From Meandrina meandrites (taxonomy: Eukaryota > Cnidaria > Anthozoa > Scleractinia > Meandrinidae), in contig OY855903.1 of the NCBI GenBank assembly GCA_963693305.1, forward strand, positions 32,207,598 through 32,271,597: DNA of 64,000 nt. The letters run 5' to 3'. Positions 13,132 to 26,190 of this stretch are shown here, in pieces. Within the stretch, counting starts at the first letter, position 1. Every line of letters begins with the position of its first letter. Made by a program: the position numbers and the translations under genes. The notes below the pieces were generated by a model. That model did no database searches, had not been told where the DNA came from, and was given only the letters and a program-made list of their open reading frames with translations.

Positions 13132-15110
13132 AAAAATGAGCCAACATTCCAGACATGTTGTTTACTGCTGAGACTTTCCTTTGCTCAATAGAGTTACAGT
13201 GCATATGCTTCATGTAACAAGATGACAGCAACAGCTCCAACTGGGGTTTCAAAAATACTGATCCCAGAATGATATTTTTGTTATCCCGTTGCCTGCCAAA
13301 AATTAAGGTGTGAGTTGAAAGAATGTTATATCCCAGTCTTGTCTTAGGATATATTGAAAGTTGCCATTGTCCAAGCTGGTAGGAGCTATATTTCTGGCTT
13401 GTTTGTAGGCAACTACTCCGATTTTGGAAGAAAATTTTATGTCAGTAGACAAGTGATAAAGAACTCCTACAAAAAAGTTGTTGACGGTTGAGAAATTGAT
13501 CCTTAGGACAAGAAAGGGGCTCAAAATCCCCCACACATGATAGCATCTGATTGGAAAGTATTGAATTTCTGAAGAGGATGCCTTATTAAAGATATTAAAG
13601 ATTTACAATGTTTTAGCTTTCATTTTGTTGGTTTTTTCCTTCAACAACAAAAAACAAAATTCCTCAATTTGTTATGCTGGCGCTAATGACTGATACAGTC
13701 ACAATAGAAAGGGAAGTCACTAAAACATCCCATGGTCTGACCAGGACCTCATGCATGTTCACAGTCTGTCACCTTAGCAGTGGCAGCCATGGGCAGCTGT
13801 TTTGGCCTTGTTAGGCTCCATCAGCATGGCATAGCTGTCAGGCAATGAGGAAGACCCAAATGTCCTGTACACCTGCCCTTTACTGCCTTTACATTTCTCT
13901 CTCTGTCTATCCATGTAGCAAACTCCTTGTATCTTTGTAATAGCTCTAGGCATTTAAACAATGCTATCCTTTATAGGTCCAAATAGGAGGATCACTTATA
14001 GCTATCATGGAGACTTGAAATGAGTAAATATGATTGTGAAGAATCCAACTTCAAGTAGGACTTGCTTAACCTTGACTAAACGTTTCGGTGTCAATGGTAG
14101 AATTGTTTGAATGTAAGCTAAATACAAAATCCTAGTCCTCATTGGATGAGAGGGCTAAGTGTGGTGTCATTGAGATGCGTGCTCTTGCTCACATAAGAGT
14201 TAAAAACTATAGTGATACATAAAGCAAGAATTTGAAAAAATGTAAATAAATAAACATACATAAACGTTAAAATCTTATATTAATAGTAATTTGGTATCGT
14301 ATTCGTCAAAAACAACAATGACAAACAAAAGCAATCATTAAGTCTTTGAGATGGCTTGTGACTCAGTTGAGAAAATGGCAGGCAATCATTGCAACATAGT
14401 AATGCTTAAAGTGAAATGCTCTTCTTTGTGGAAGAGTCAGTGGTTAATACAGCAAGATCTCCTTGATTGTTCCTTGTCACTGTGCATTGAACTTAACATG
14501 AGTCATTTTGTTTTGAAGTATACACTGTATGTAGTTCCAAGTGGTTAACAAATACATATTAAGTATAAGAATTAAAAGTGTCAATTTATTGACACATCAG
14601 CAAATGCCAGATAATAATTCTTATCAAAAAGATTTAGTTCATGGCCAGTTATTGAGACAGCACAATTTGTTTGGTACAGTGAAAAAAAAGATTGCTTTTC
14701 TAGTGAATTGAAGTATATTGGTTTGTACTCCAGGTGACAAGAAACAAATTTTTAATATTTGTGACTCTATACTGTCAACAAAATATTGGAAACATAAGAA
14801 AGCAGACATGAAACCTACACCATAAACAATATTAAAGAAGGCAACTGGTAAACATCAGTGTCTTTAATGTACTTTGCTAGTCTCTTAGTCTATGTAGTTA
14901 AACCATCATTCAGCCATTCTAACAAAGCTGGTCAAAACTGTATGCTATTGACTGCCCCAAGCTTCTGACAGTTTCTGCTACTAGTTCATTTTCTAAATGC
15001 CGTCTAAAATATTTGAAATCACAAAAGGCTTTTCTCTCCTTAATACAATTGCAATGCATATGCTAGGTGCAAAACGATGACAACACCAGCTGGCTCCAAC
15101 TCATCATCAA
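13132..15110. repeat. Diverged local repeat block
   Basis: A string of phrases in this block recurs at 17460-19640 in the same order: the 'gttgtttactgctgagac' phrase near 13158 and 17486, a 'gtcactaaaac' to 'ccatggtctg' phrase near 13713 and 18255, a 'tccaacttcaagtagg' phrase near 14045 and 18604, and an 'ttcagcca' phrase near 14911 and 19360. This indicates an old segmental duplication. Frame 14351-14548 also has a diverged relative near 25970 and is not supported as coding. Confidence 0.6.
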
Positions 15111-15127
15111 GGGAGATCAAAGAGAAT

Positions 15128-15655
15128 CCTACCATCCATCTTATCCTATCTTATTCTATCCTATTGGATCCTATCATATACTATCATATCGTATCCTGTC
15201 GTATCCTATCCTATCCTACCCCATCCCATTCCATCCCATCCTTTCCTATCCTATCCTATCCCATCCTATCCTATCCTATCCTATTCTATCCTAATCTAGC
15301 CTAGTCTGGCCTGGCCTGGCCAAGCCTACTCTAGCCTAGCCTAGCCTAGCCTAGCCTAGCCTAGCCTAGCCTAGCCTAGCCTAGCCTAGCCTAGCCTAGC
15401 CTAGCCTAGCCTAGCCTAGCCTGTCCTGTCCTGTCCTGTCCTGTCCTGTCCTATCCTATCCTATCCTTTCCTATGATATCCTATACTATCCCATCCCATC
15501 CTTTCCCATCTTAGCCTATCCTTTCTTATCCTACTCCATTTTATCCTATCCCATCCCATCCATCGTATCCTATCGTATCCTATCATATCCTATCCCATCC
15601 CACTATTCTATACCTTTCCTATCTCATTCTATCCTATCCTATCCTATAATTTTAT
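15128..15655. repeat. Pentanucleotide satellite array (CCTAT / CCTAG / CCTGT)
   Basis: About 530 bp of 5-bp units. The outer parts are mostly CCTAT with C/T variants, the centre (about 15330-15421) is a homogeneous CCTAG run, and 15421-15451 is CCTGT. Open frames through it are products of the repeat and are not genes. Confidence 0.95.
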
Positions 15656-16165
15656 CCTGGAAATGAGACAAAAATATGCACAGCTCATTGTTAGAGGAAA
15701 TTTTCAAGTCAATTTAATCCAGTGTAAATGATATGGATTCCTTACACTTTTATGTTTTTCCTTTAAAGTGGACACTGATTTGTTTTCAATCATTGCACTT
15801 TTTCCAGTTTTGTTGTATTTGTATCTTTTGCTAAGCATTTCTTATCTTTTCACTTCATGGGTTTCCTTGGAGGTTCTCAGCATTGTATCATTCATAATAA
15901 GTTATTCTCTTAACAGACTTCCTCCTGAGGAATGATGTGTAAATTTTCCATTCCCAGAAGATCAATGCCTTGACAAAATACATTAGTATTCAGCAAACCT
16001 ATCCACCTGTCATCCTTTTTGTGCCATACACAAGCTCCAACTGACACCTAAAAAGGTTCAATAAAAATTGTATTGCCCAATATTTTGGTTAGGCAAAACT
16101 TACCTTCTTCAGGGGCTGAAAAAGCTAAGTAGAAATTGAAATAGGCAGTTACAATATTTGAAACA
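15656..16165. other. No gene seen
   Basis: AT-rich sequence between the satellite array and the Penelope relic. No supported coding or RNA gene. Confidence 0.45.
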
Positions 16166-16171
16166 ATGCAA

Positions 16172-16590
16172 TCAAAGGGCTGAAATCTGATTGGTAGACA
16201 AACTTAAAAGAGGATACGTGTACAATAGAAAAAGAGGTGCAAAAATAATTAAAATAATTGTAAAAAGTATACAGATAAAAACAGATCGAGTTTTGTGGCA
16301 TTTGTTCATTCCATGGCATTCAGGAGTATTGTTGATGATAATTAAAACAGCTTCTTTGGCTTTGCGAATGGTGTCTCTGTGAGAGTTAATTAGTTCTAGG
16401 CGAATGAGTTTTATGTTGTAATCGACTGGCCTGAAGAATGAAATGATCTGAAATGGCAGGGGGTTGACCAATCTGACAGTGGTTGAGTGCTTTTTCAGTT
16501 GCCCGTCTATGTTCACCAAATCTATTGCTTAGATGTTGTTTAGTCTCACTGATGTTTTGCATTCTGCATTTGGAGCACTGAATCACCTAT
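16172..16590 (-). pseudogene. Penelope-like element C-terminal GIY-YIG-type fragment
   Basis: On the minus strand 16586-16386 encodes MIQCSKCRMQNISETKQHL followed by RFGEHRRATEKA, the pattern of the GIY-YIG endonuclease end of Penelope-like elements, in which YIG is here NIS. A second frame (16519-16172) continues with IKLIRLELINSHRDTIRKAKE, the usual downstream block, so the gene is frameshifted. It is a relic: the reverse-transcriptase part is missing and the canonical YIG is not kept. Confidence 0.75.
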
Positions 16591-16619
16591 ATAATATTAG
16601 AAGATGTGCAGGTGATGGG

Positions 16620-19600
16620 ATGCCGTATTGGTCTTATATCGTTCATTGTTCATTACCACTTTGTATGGAATTGAATACCAATCTTGTTTTAAAGTACATG
16701 TAGACCAATAAGGTCTGCATGTTCATCTATAAGTAAAGTGAATAATGTAGCAAATATAAATAAAGGAAGTAAGTGTTCATTCTGTATACTTAGGTAAAAA
16801 GAGAAGGTACCAAATAAACTTTGTAGCTCACTTTTCCACCAAAAAGTTGGTATATTCTACTTTAATTGTTTTCTTAGAAATATGAACATTTCAATTACTT
16901 TCTTCATGTCAAACAATCAAACAGTTTTTGGATAGAGGGAAGCACCTTCATCAGTCTTAGGACAGCAGAAAATGTGTTGTGGCTCCTGACAATTAAAACT
17001 TGCCTGCCCTAACTTGGTGATGTTTATTGTGGTCATCAGATCAACTGTAGGTGAAGTTTTATCTTTCCAACAGTGTTGCTACTTGGCTGACAGCTGATGG
17101 TGTGTTCTTAACTTTAACGAAGTGATAAGAAAACAAACTTGGCAAACTTTAAAATTATTGACACATCAGGGAATGCCATCAAGTTATTCTTTGAGATAAT
17201 CGAGAGATTTTGCTTACCAGCTCCAATCTGTAGAAAAAGAGCCATGGCAGCTTGAGATTAGCTGACACAGTTAGCTTGTTTCACACGTGAAATGCAACAT
17301 CAAATTGCAGGTTGAGTGACAATTAATTTGTCTTGCCTTTAAAAAGGTATTTGAATACCTGTGGTCACTGGTAGTCAATAAGAAGATTTGCAACAAAACA
17401 AACAGATTAAAACAGATGCCATAAAGGATTTACACTAAGGGAACTGAGGAAAGTAAACCATGTTAAAAATTCAACATTCAGGACATGTTGTTTACTGCTG
17501 AGACTTTTCTCGGCTCAATACAATAAGAGTACATATGCTTGATGGAACCAGATGACAACAACCGCTCTCACTGTGGTTCTGCAAAATTTTGTTCATGTGT
17601 TATGCTGGCTTGTGTCTGATGCAGGGTTCCACAGGATGCAAAATGGTTCATCATGGCAAGAATGTAACATCCAAAGTGAAATGGTCTCCTGTGAGGAAGA
17701 GTGTGTAAAAAGGCAACAAGAAAGCAAGTCACTTGCTTTTAAATTACATGTTGCCACAAAGGGTCAACACATGCAACTATAAGAAACATTCCAAACATTC
17801 AAGCTACAATCATTTTAGTGGACACCACAAAATGATTCTGTCCGATTGTTGAAACGATTTTCTTTGTAGAAAATGGACCTGTGCAGCACAATATATGCTG
17901 GTATATTAGAAAGGTATGTCTTTTTTGTCATATGAAATGCAACATATCGATTTGTATCCTTGGTGACAATTAATGTCTCACACCTTAAGAGCTCTCAAGA
18001 TATTGGTGATCCTAGACAATCAATAAAAATCTATAAGATAATACAGACAAGAAAACATACACCATAAGCAATTTTTAAGGAGACAACTGCTAAAAGTCCA
18101 TTTTTGCAACAGTTTTTTGCCTTGACAATCGGGACACCTTCAATTTGAAGGATTTTATCTGCAATTGCAGTGCATATCCTTGAAGCAACAGGATGACACA
18201 CATGGCTCTTTATCTATCTATAGTTCTACCTTTCTGTCTGTCCATAAATAAAATGTGAAAAGAAGTCACAAAACACATCTCACGGTCTGGCCAGGACCTA
18301 ACGGATACGCACAACTTAACACATGTATATGCCACCGTTTATCGCTGTTATGGCCTTGTTAGGTCTCATCAGCATGACATAGCCATCAGGCCTAAAAGTA
18401 ATGTAAACATACCCTTGGTGGCTTTACATTTCTTTCGATCTATTTATCTCTATCTGTTTGTCTGTCTTTCAATGTACTTAAATCTTTGTACCTTTGTAAT
18501 AGGTCTGGGTATTTGAACAATGGTATCCTCGTATAACTCCAGATAAGAGGATAACTTGTAGTGTTTGTGAAGACTTCAAATTATAAACTAAAACTGTCAT
18601 GATTCCAACTCCAAATAGGACTTCCCTAACCTTTACTAAACGTAACAGGGTCTTGCCCTTCTTCAGGAGTGTTAAGTATAAATTTAACGAGGGTCAGTGG
18701 TTCAACTTTATTTTAATATAAACTAAATAAAAAATCCCAATGATCATTGGTTGAGAGGGTTGCCTGTGGCACCATCCAGACACATGTGGTTACTGACACA
18801 AGACTGAAAAACTACAGTGATGCATGAAGCACAACTTTGAAAAAAAAGTAATTAAATAAACATAAGAATGATTGAATAAAACTAATAAAAAATAACAATA
18901 AAACAAAATTTTATTGAATAAAGAAAGAAAATACAAACAGTATAGAAGATTAATACAAGAAGTACTAAAAACTTGGTTAGATTAAATTGTTTATGGCCGG
19001 CTTTAGTCTTAAAATCCAGTACTTTTCTGTTTCAATCTAGTAATCTTATCGTCTGTTCTCACCCTTTCTATGATTGTTAATGTCATGTTCAATGGCTTTG
19101 AAAGTGTTGGACAGCTAGAATACTTTTCTGACTAACAGAAATATTGGCGTCATGTTGATTGGCTCTTGTGTGGATCCTATTACATCAAACATATTGGTCC
19201 TTGCATTATACTTGTGATTCCAGACAGTCAACAAAATATCAAAAGCATAATAAACAGACATGAAACATACACCGTAATTGATATATAGCAACTGATCAAC
19301 ATAAGTGTGTTTAAATGTTCTAGTTTGCTAGTCTCCAAGACTATGTAGTTGAACCGACATTCAGCCACTATAACAAAGCTGGTCAAAACTGTATGCTTTT
19401 GTCTACCCCAAGCTTGTGAACAATTTTTGCAACTAGTCTCCTTTCTAAATGCCTTCTAAAATATTTGAAATCACAAAAACCATGGTCTTTTCCTCATGTA
19501 TAAAACACTGCTATTTGGAATGTGTTGTTTACTGCAAAGGATTTCTCTGCTCAATTCAATTTCAGTGAGTATGCTTCTTGTAACAACTTGACACCAACAG

Positions 19601-19640
19601 CCTGCTCCAACTCATCCTTAAGAGAGATAACAGAGAATCA
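16620..19640. repeat. Diverged local repeat block, second copy
   Basis: Matches 10700-11826 and then 13132-15110 in the same order, but without the 1.3-kb transposon that separates them there. It therefore shows the ancestral empty site near 17455-17480. No gene is supported; the frame at 17552-17782 is judged chance. Confidence 0.6.
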
Positions 19641-19850
19641 AGCCAGTGGACTTTCGATAATGATAGATAATGGAAATAGGACTGAGTGGAGTCAATTTGG
19701 TCTACAATCATACAAGTGATTAACAAAATCTGAAGACCCAGTGTAGCAGGGGTCCAATTTGTTTAATCACGAGTATGACTACAGAGGAAATTGGACAACA
19801 AAGCGAAGCGTGTTGCGTTGTTATCATCACTATGACAATGAGCCATTTTT

Positions 19851-22190
19851 GAGTTATTTTTTAAAAAAAATAACTCTTAGTCGGCATGAAGACGTGTTTG
19901 GCTATTAAGTGGATGGATGTTGGTTGAGTGGATCATTCATGTATGTATTTCACACCAATCAGATTTGGGATTCTATCAAGGACCAATCAAATTGCGGCTT
20001 GTATATATGGATCGTTGTTATGAATATTTGTTTTCGGTTCAAGGTACGGCCATTTTTCTTTTGCTATAGATTCGACCTTACTGGGCCGTGTTGGTCTGAA
20101 GTCTCTATTCCAAGTCTTGATTTTTATGTAGCTTTGGGTGAGAACATTGTGTGTGGGTTCTGAAACCGAAAAGTGTTTGGAAATTTCATCGTGGTGAAAG
20201 TGATTCTCTTGGTTTACGGAATCAACTGGTTCAGTTGACGACACAATATGGGTATAGTATTTGTTGACCACTTTATATTAAAATGTTTGATGTTTTTGAG
20301 TAGAATAAATATGTATATTGAGAATAAATGTTGTGACTTCCATTTTTAATGTGAGTGTTGTGTGTTTGCTGAACATTTTGTTTTGGTCCCCAAATGAGAA
20401 CAAACTGATGCTGTTGTTTGTAAGGGCGAGTGTTAAAGATTTGAGATTCAAACCACACGGTGTGTTTAAACTGGTTTCTCTTGGTTAAAAGTATAGCATT
20501 AGTAGGAGCTTTGGTAAGTAATAACACAAGTGACCACAAATCTATCAAGGTTTTTCTCCCAAAGAATAACGTGATTGTAATAGCTTGAGGCATGTGCGTT
20601 TATTTGGGTTCGAGAGTTGCCAAATAATAGGTATTTTAGTCAGGTTGGAATGTGGCCAGAGAAGGTTTGACGTTTCCTGCTTAGGAATAGTAGGACTTCA
20701 CATGGGCGGTCATGAGTTATTTATTGTACTATCGTTTGAAAAGCTCATGACGTGATGATGTTACAAGGGCACGTTTTGTCTGCTTGGCAAATATTAAATT
20801 AGGTGTTTTGACAACGTGGTTGGATGGAACAGCAAGAGAAAATCATCATTTGTGCCGCAAGTGAGGGCCGTAGGAAGGTATAGTAGTCGTTGTGTGAGTC
20901 TCGCATTTCAAGCTTCGCATTGATGGCTATCTTTAGTAGTACGGCGGTGCAATGCGGTTATTTCCGTACCAATGACGTTATGCTTGCAAGTGTTCACGTC
21001 AGCCAAATTTATTTTCTTCAGATCTCTGAACTCACCTCGATGAAACAGCCAAAAGATTCACTTCAACTGGCTAAACCGACAAATAGTCGCAAAATTGCAA
21101 ACAAATTAATGACCATCGCTTCTGGCGAAATAAACATGCAAAGTAAACATATTTCTTGTCTGTCACGTACCGAAAGTGAAAACTGCAACGTCAGCGCATT
21201 CCATGGCTGATGCAATACCTTTTTACTCATAGGCAAAAGAAAAAACAGACAGCCAGCTTTTTGGTAGTCTCCTTTACAGCCGTTGTTTGGGCTCGTCACG
21301 CAAAAAACAACGGCTGAAAAGAAAAGTAGCTTTTTGGGTGTGCAGTCAAGCGTGTAACACAACTTCATCGACAGCTATTTTTAGCACGGCCGTGGGAATA
21401 TCGGTACTGATGATGTTACGCTTACAAGTTAGGGCACGTTTCTGCTTCTGGTTGCGAAATTAATATTGTACCAGTCCAAGTAAAATCGTCACGTGGTTTG
21501 GCCGGAATGCACTGGTGACTAGAGTTGTTTGTTTCTCGCGTTCGTCGAAAGAAATTCGTCGTTGCTTGCGGAAAGGTTTCTGTTTTATATTGATGATGAA
21601 AATAATGGAGCCATTTCAGAAACCCGAGAATACTTTGTTCTTGTTCCATCTGGCTATTCGTTTGCAATTTCTGGATCAATTTAGCATTCTTAGTGAGCGT
21701 GTTTGCGATTTTGTGATCATGTTTACGGTAAATGTTGTCAACAGTTTTCAATCGATGTTTTGATGTACTTAGCGGTTTTCTTTCGGCTTGGAATGAAAGG
21801 GGATGGATAGTTAAACATCAAGGTAACCCTAAAAGTGACTACCAGATATTTTTTTCTGTTTACGTTTGAAGAAATTACTGACGTATTTTTTGTCTTCAAC
21901 AGTATGGTTCGATCCCTGGTTCGATCGATCGGTTGCACACCATAGTCATATTTACAAGCAGTTACAAGGGAAAGCAGCCTAATTTTATAACATTTGCACA
22001 ATTTCTTTTTAAGGTTTTGAGTTATTTTTCCAAAAGTAGCTCTTAGTCGGCGCGATGGACCGTGCACATGAACCATGCACAAATAGCTCAACCCATGAAA
22101 TAAACCATCCTAACAGGACTGACACCCAGTTCTACCCCAAGCCACCCAATCAATTGAGAAAATAACTCCTGCACGCTTAGCGTGCCTATG
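19851..22190 (-). mobile_element. Hairpin-ended non-autonomous transposon, copy C
   Basis: About 2.3 kb. The left border is the hairpin GAGTTATTTTTT..AAAAAATAACTC (19851-19876) followed by TTAGTCGGC. The right border is the complement of CATAGGCACGC (GCACGCTTAGCGTGCCTATG ending at 22190). A second, imperfect hairpin with the same TTAGTCGGCGCGATGG flank sits near 22020, so the last 170 bp look like a complete mini-element. The open frames in both directions are shared by all copies, lack recognisable domains and are not supported as genes. Reverse-oriented relatives lie at 32633-34031 and 34519-36496. Confidence 0.65.
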
Positions 22191-24767
22191 TTTACAACTG
22201 AAGGTTTTAAGAATATTAAGGAGATTTTAGTCACAATAATGAATCAAATATATTGCGTGCCCATTTATAGAAAATGAACTTTGTTATTGGACACTTTGTT
22301 GTTGGACACTTCAGCTGTGGGTGCTCTAATTTGGCAAGATACAGGGCGTGCTAAGAACCAATCAGAATTAAGAATGTTGTTATAGTTATAATTAATTCAG
22401 AAAGTGTATGTTCATCCTCTTGTTGCCTATCTATGAATCCTTTGATCTATCAATTCATCTATCTATGGAGCTATTTATTACATGTATTTCCTCTAACTAT
22501 CCAAAAAACAAATAGTGACGTAACAAAACACATCCCACAGCCTGGTCAGGGCCACACACATTTGAAGAAAACCCCTATCACCTATGCGGTGGCGACAATT
22601 GCAGCTGTTTTTGCCTTCCTAGGCCTCATCAGTGGCTTCCATTTACTTCGGGTTTTTCTATGTTCTGTCTGTCATTGTCTGTCGTTTCATGTTTCTAAAA
22701 ATTGAAAAATGTTGGGGTTTGACGTTTCCTGCTTAGGAATAGTAGGACTTCACATGGGCGGTCATGAGTTATTTATTGTACTATCGTTTGAAAAGCTCAT
22801 GACGTGATGATGTTACAAGGGCACGTTTTGTCTGCTTGGCAAATATTAAATTAGGTGTTTTGACAACGTGGTTGGATGGAACAGCAAGAGAAAATCATCA
22901 TTTGTGCCGCAAGTGAGGGCCGTAGGAAGGTATAGTAGTCGTTGTGTGAGTCTCGCATTTCAAGCTTCGCATTGATGGCTATCTTTAGTAGTACGGCGGT
23001 GCAATGCGGTTATTTCCGTACCAATGACGTTATGCTTGCAAGTGTTCACGTCAGCCAAATTTATTTTCTTCAGATCTCTGAACTCACCTCGATGAAACAG
23101 CCAAAAGATTCACTTCAACTGGCTAAACCGACAAATAGTCGCAAAATTGCAAACAAATTAATGACCATCGCTTCTGGCGAAATAAACATGCAAAGTAAAC
23201 ATATTTCTTGTCTGTCACGTACCGAAAGTGAAAACTGCAACGTCAGCGCATTCCATGGCTGATGCAATACCTTTTTACTCATAGGCAAAAGAAAAAACAG
23301 ACAGCCAGCTTTTTGGTAGTCTCCTTTACAGCCGTTGTTTGGGCTCGTCACGCAAAAAACAACGGCTGAAAAGAAAAGTAGCTTTTTGGGTGTGCAGTCA
23401 AGCGTGTAGCACAACTTCATCGACAGCTATTTTTAGCACGGCCGTGGGAATATCGGTACTGATGATGTTACGCTTACAAGTTAGGGCACGTTTCTGCTTC
23501 TGGTTGCGAAATTAATATTGTACCAGTCCAAGTAAAATCGTCACGTGGTTTGGCCGGAATGCACTGGTGACTAGAGTTGTTTGTTTCTTGCGTTCGTCGA
23601 AAGAAATTCGTCGTTGCTTGCGGAAAGGTTTCTGTTTTATATTGATGATGAAAATAATGGAGCCATTTCAGAAACCCGAGAATACTTTGTTCTTGTTCCA
23701 TCTGGCTATTCGTTTGCAATTTCTGGATCAATTTAGCATTCTTAGTGAGCGTGTTTGCGATTTTGTGATCATGTTTACGGTAAATGTTGTCAACAGTTTT
23801 CAATCGATGTTTTGATGTACTTAGCGGTTTTCTTTCGGCTTGGAATGAAAGGGGATGGATAGTTAAACATCAAGGTAACCTTAAAAGTGACTACCAGATA
23901 TTTTTTTCTGTTTACGTTTGAAGAAATTACTGACATATTTTTTGTCTTCAACAGTATGGTTCGATCCCTGGTTCGATCGATCGGTTGCACACCATAGTCA
24001 TATTTACAAGCAGTTACAAGGGAAAGCAGCCTAATTTTATAACATTTGCACAATTTCTTTTTAAGGTTTTGAGTTATTTTTCCAAAAGTAGCTCTTAGTC
24101 GGCGCGATGGACCGTGCACATGAACCATGCACAAATAGCTCAACCCATGAAATAAACCATCCTAACAGGACTGACACCCAGTTCTACCCCAAGCCACCCA
24201 ATCAATTGAAAAAATAACTCCTGCACGCTTAGCGTGCCAATGTTTACAACTGAAGGTTTTAAGAATATTAAGGAGATTTTAGTCACAATAATGAATCAAA
24301 TATATTGCGTGCCCATTTATAGAAAATGAACTTTGTTATTGGACACTTTGTTGTTGGACACTTCAGCTGTGGGTGCTCTAATTTGGCAAGATACAGGGCG
24401 TGCTAAGAACCAATCAGAATTAAGAATGTTGTTATAGTTATAATTAATTCAGAAAGTGTATGTTCATCCTCTTGTTGCCTATCTATGAATCCTTTGATCT
24501 ATCAATTCATCTATCTATGGAGCTATTTATTACATGTATTTCCTCTAACTATCCAAAAAACAAATAGTGACGTAACAAAACACATCCCACAGCCTGGTCA
24601 GGGCCACACACATTTGAAGAAAATCCCTATCACCTATGCGGTGGCGACAATTGCAGCTGTTTTTGCCTTCCTAGGCCTCATCAGTGGCTTCCATTTACTT
24701 CGGGTTTTTCTATGTTCTGTCTGTCATTGTCTGTCGTTTCATGTTTCTAAAAATTGAAAAATGTTGG
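20664..24767. repeat. 2052-bp tandem direct duplication
   Basis: Positions 20664-22715 and 22716-24767 are almost identical over 2052 bp, with only scattered single-base changes (for example near 21357 and 23409). The unit covers most of transposon copy C plus about 520 bp of flank. The near identity points to a recent event or an assembly artefact (haplotype or collapsed-repeat error). Confidence 0.9.
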
Positions 24768-26190
24768 GGGAAGTCACAAAACACATCTCATGGTCTTGTC
24801 AGGACCTCATGCATGCATACAACCCATCACCTGGGCAGTGGCAGCCATGGACAGTGAATCCATGAATCTTTGGGTGTTGAAATTCAAACAATGCTATCCT
24901 TTTATAAGTCCAAATACGAGTATCACTTGTAGCAACCATGGAGGCTTGAAATTATTGAAAAAGATTGTTGAAAATCCAACTTCAAATAGGATTTCCTTTA
25001 CTCAACGTTTTAGGGTCTTGGGTTTCTTCAGGAGTTTTAAGTATAAGTGTAATTAGTGTCAACAGTAGAATTCTTTTATATAAAATAAATACAAAATTTT
25101 AATCATCATTAGTTAAAATGGCTATGTGTGGCTTCATCCATGCGCATACACTTACTAAAATAGGTATTGAAAACTATAGTGAAACATGGAGTAAGAATTT
25201 AAAAAGATAAATATTTATAAATTAAAATATTTGAATAAAATTAAAAATATAATTCGATAGAATAAAAGAATATTTCAATATTGTGTTTTTAAAAAAAACA
25301 CAAGTAGGATTATAAATATATAAAACATTATGAAGTATATAGTAAATTACACAAGACTTACAGAAATATTAGTCAGACTAAATTGTTTATGTGCGGCTTC
25401 AGTCTTATAATCCAATACTTTTTCTGTGTCAATCTAGTAATCTTATTGTTTGTTCTCACTATTTCTATAATTTTCAGTGTCATGTTGTCCCTTAGCAACT
25501 TTTTCAGTGTTAATGACACATCATGATGATCAGTCAAGTTTATTAGCTTTGTAGTATGGTGTTAATGACAAGAAACTTGACTGTCAAAACTGTGATCAGC
25601 AACGTTAGGTTAAGGTTTATGATTTCAAGATATTTTCCACTGTGGTTGACAGTTGGTGTGATCTTAACTTGAAAGAACTGACAAGGAGAACATGCAACAT
25701 ATGTTCAAGATGTCACATAGTGATAATATTTGTTGTTAATATGAGCTGTTCAGTATTATCTTACTCATTTTTTCGGTTCTTGCATTAATTACGGTTCTTT
25801 TTATGATTCATAAGTCATGTCTGCATAGCATCTCTAACCTTTTCCTCCATGGCATTACCTTTGAGGTTCTCAATATTACATTATTAATGGTATTTTATTA
25901 TCTAGTTCAAAAACAACAACAACAATAAAAAAGAACGAATGATTAACTTCTTTAAGGAATAGATGACTTGTGACTGATGGTGGATTCCTCAGTAGAAAAC
26001 ATGTCTGGCACTCATGGTAATGTAGTAATGCTGAAAGTGAAATTCTCTTCTTTGTGGAAGAGTCACTGGTTTTAGGACAACAAATCCTTCATTGTTTCTT
26101 TCAACTGTGTATGGAATTTAATTGAGTCATGCCCTCATTTGACCATGGTACAATTTGCTTTCAGGACTGAAATTAAAACAACTATATTTT
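24768..26190. repeat. Diverged local repeat block, third copy
   Basis: Contains phrases shared with 13.7-14.1 kb and 18.2-19.1 kb (the 'gaagtcacaaaacacatctc' phrase at 24770, the 'ccaacttcaaatagga' phrase near 24980, and the 'ttgtttatg' to 'ctagtaatcttat' phrase near 25380). No gene seen. Confidence 0.5.

Noticed and set aside
15067..15304. Two 75-residue frames rich in Ser, Tyr, Pro and Leu
   Set aside because: They are translations of the pentanucleotide satellite.
20890..24143. Open frames of 82-117 residues on both strands, repeated in two copies
   Set aside because: They are identical only because the DNA is duplicated, lie in a hairpin-ended transposon, overlap each other on both strands and contain no recognisable domain.
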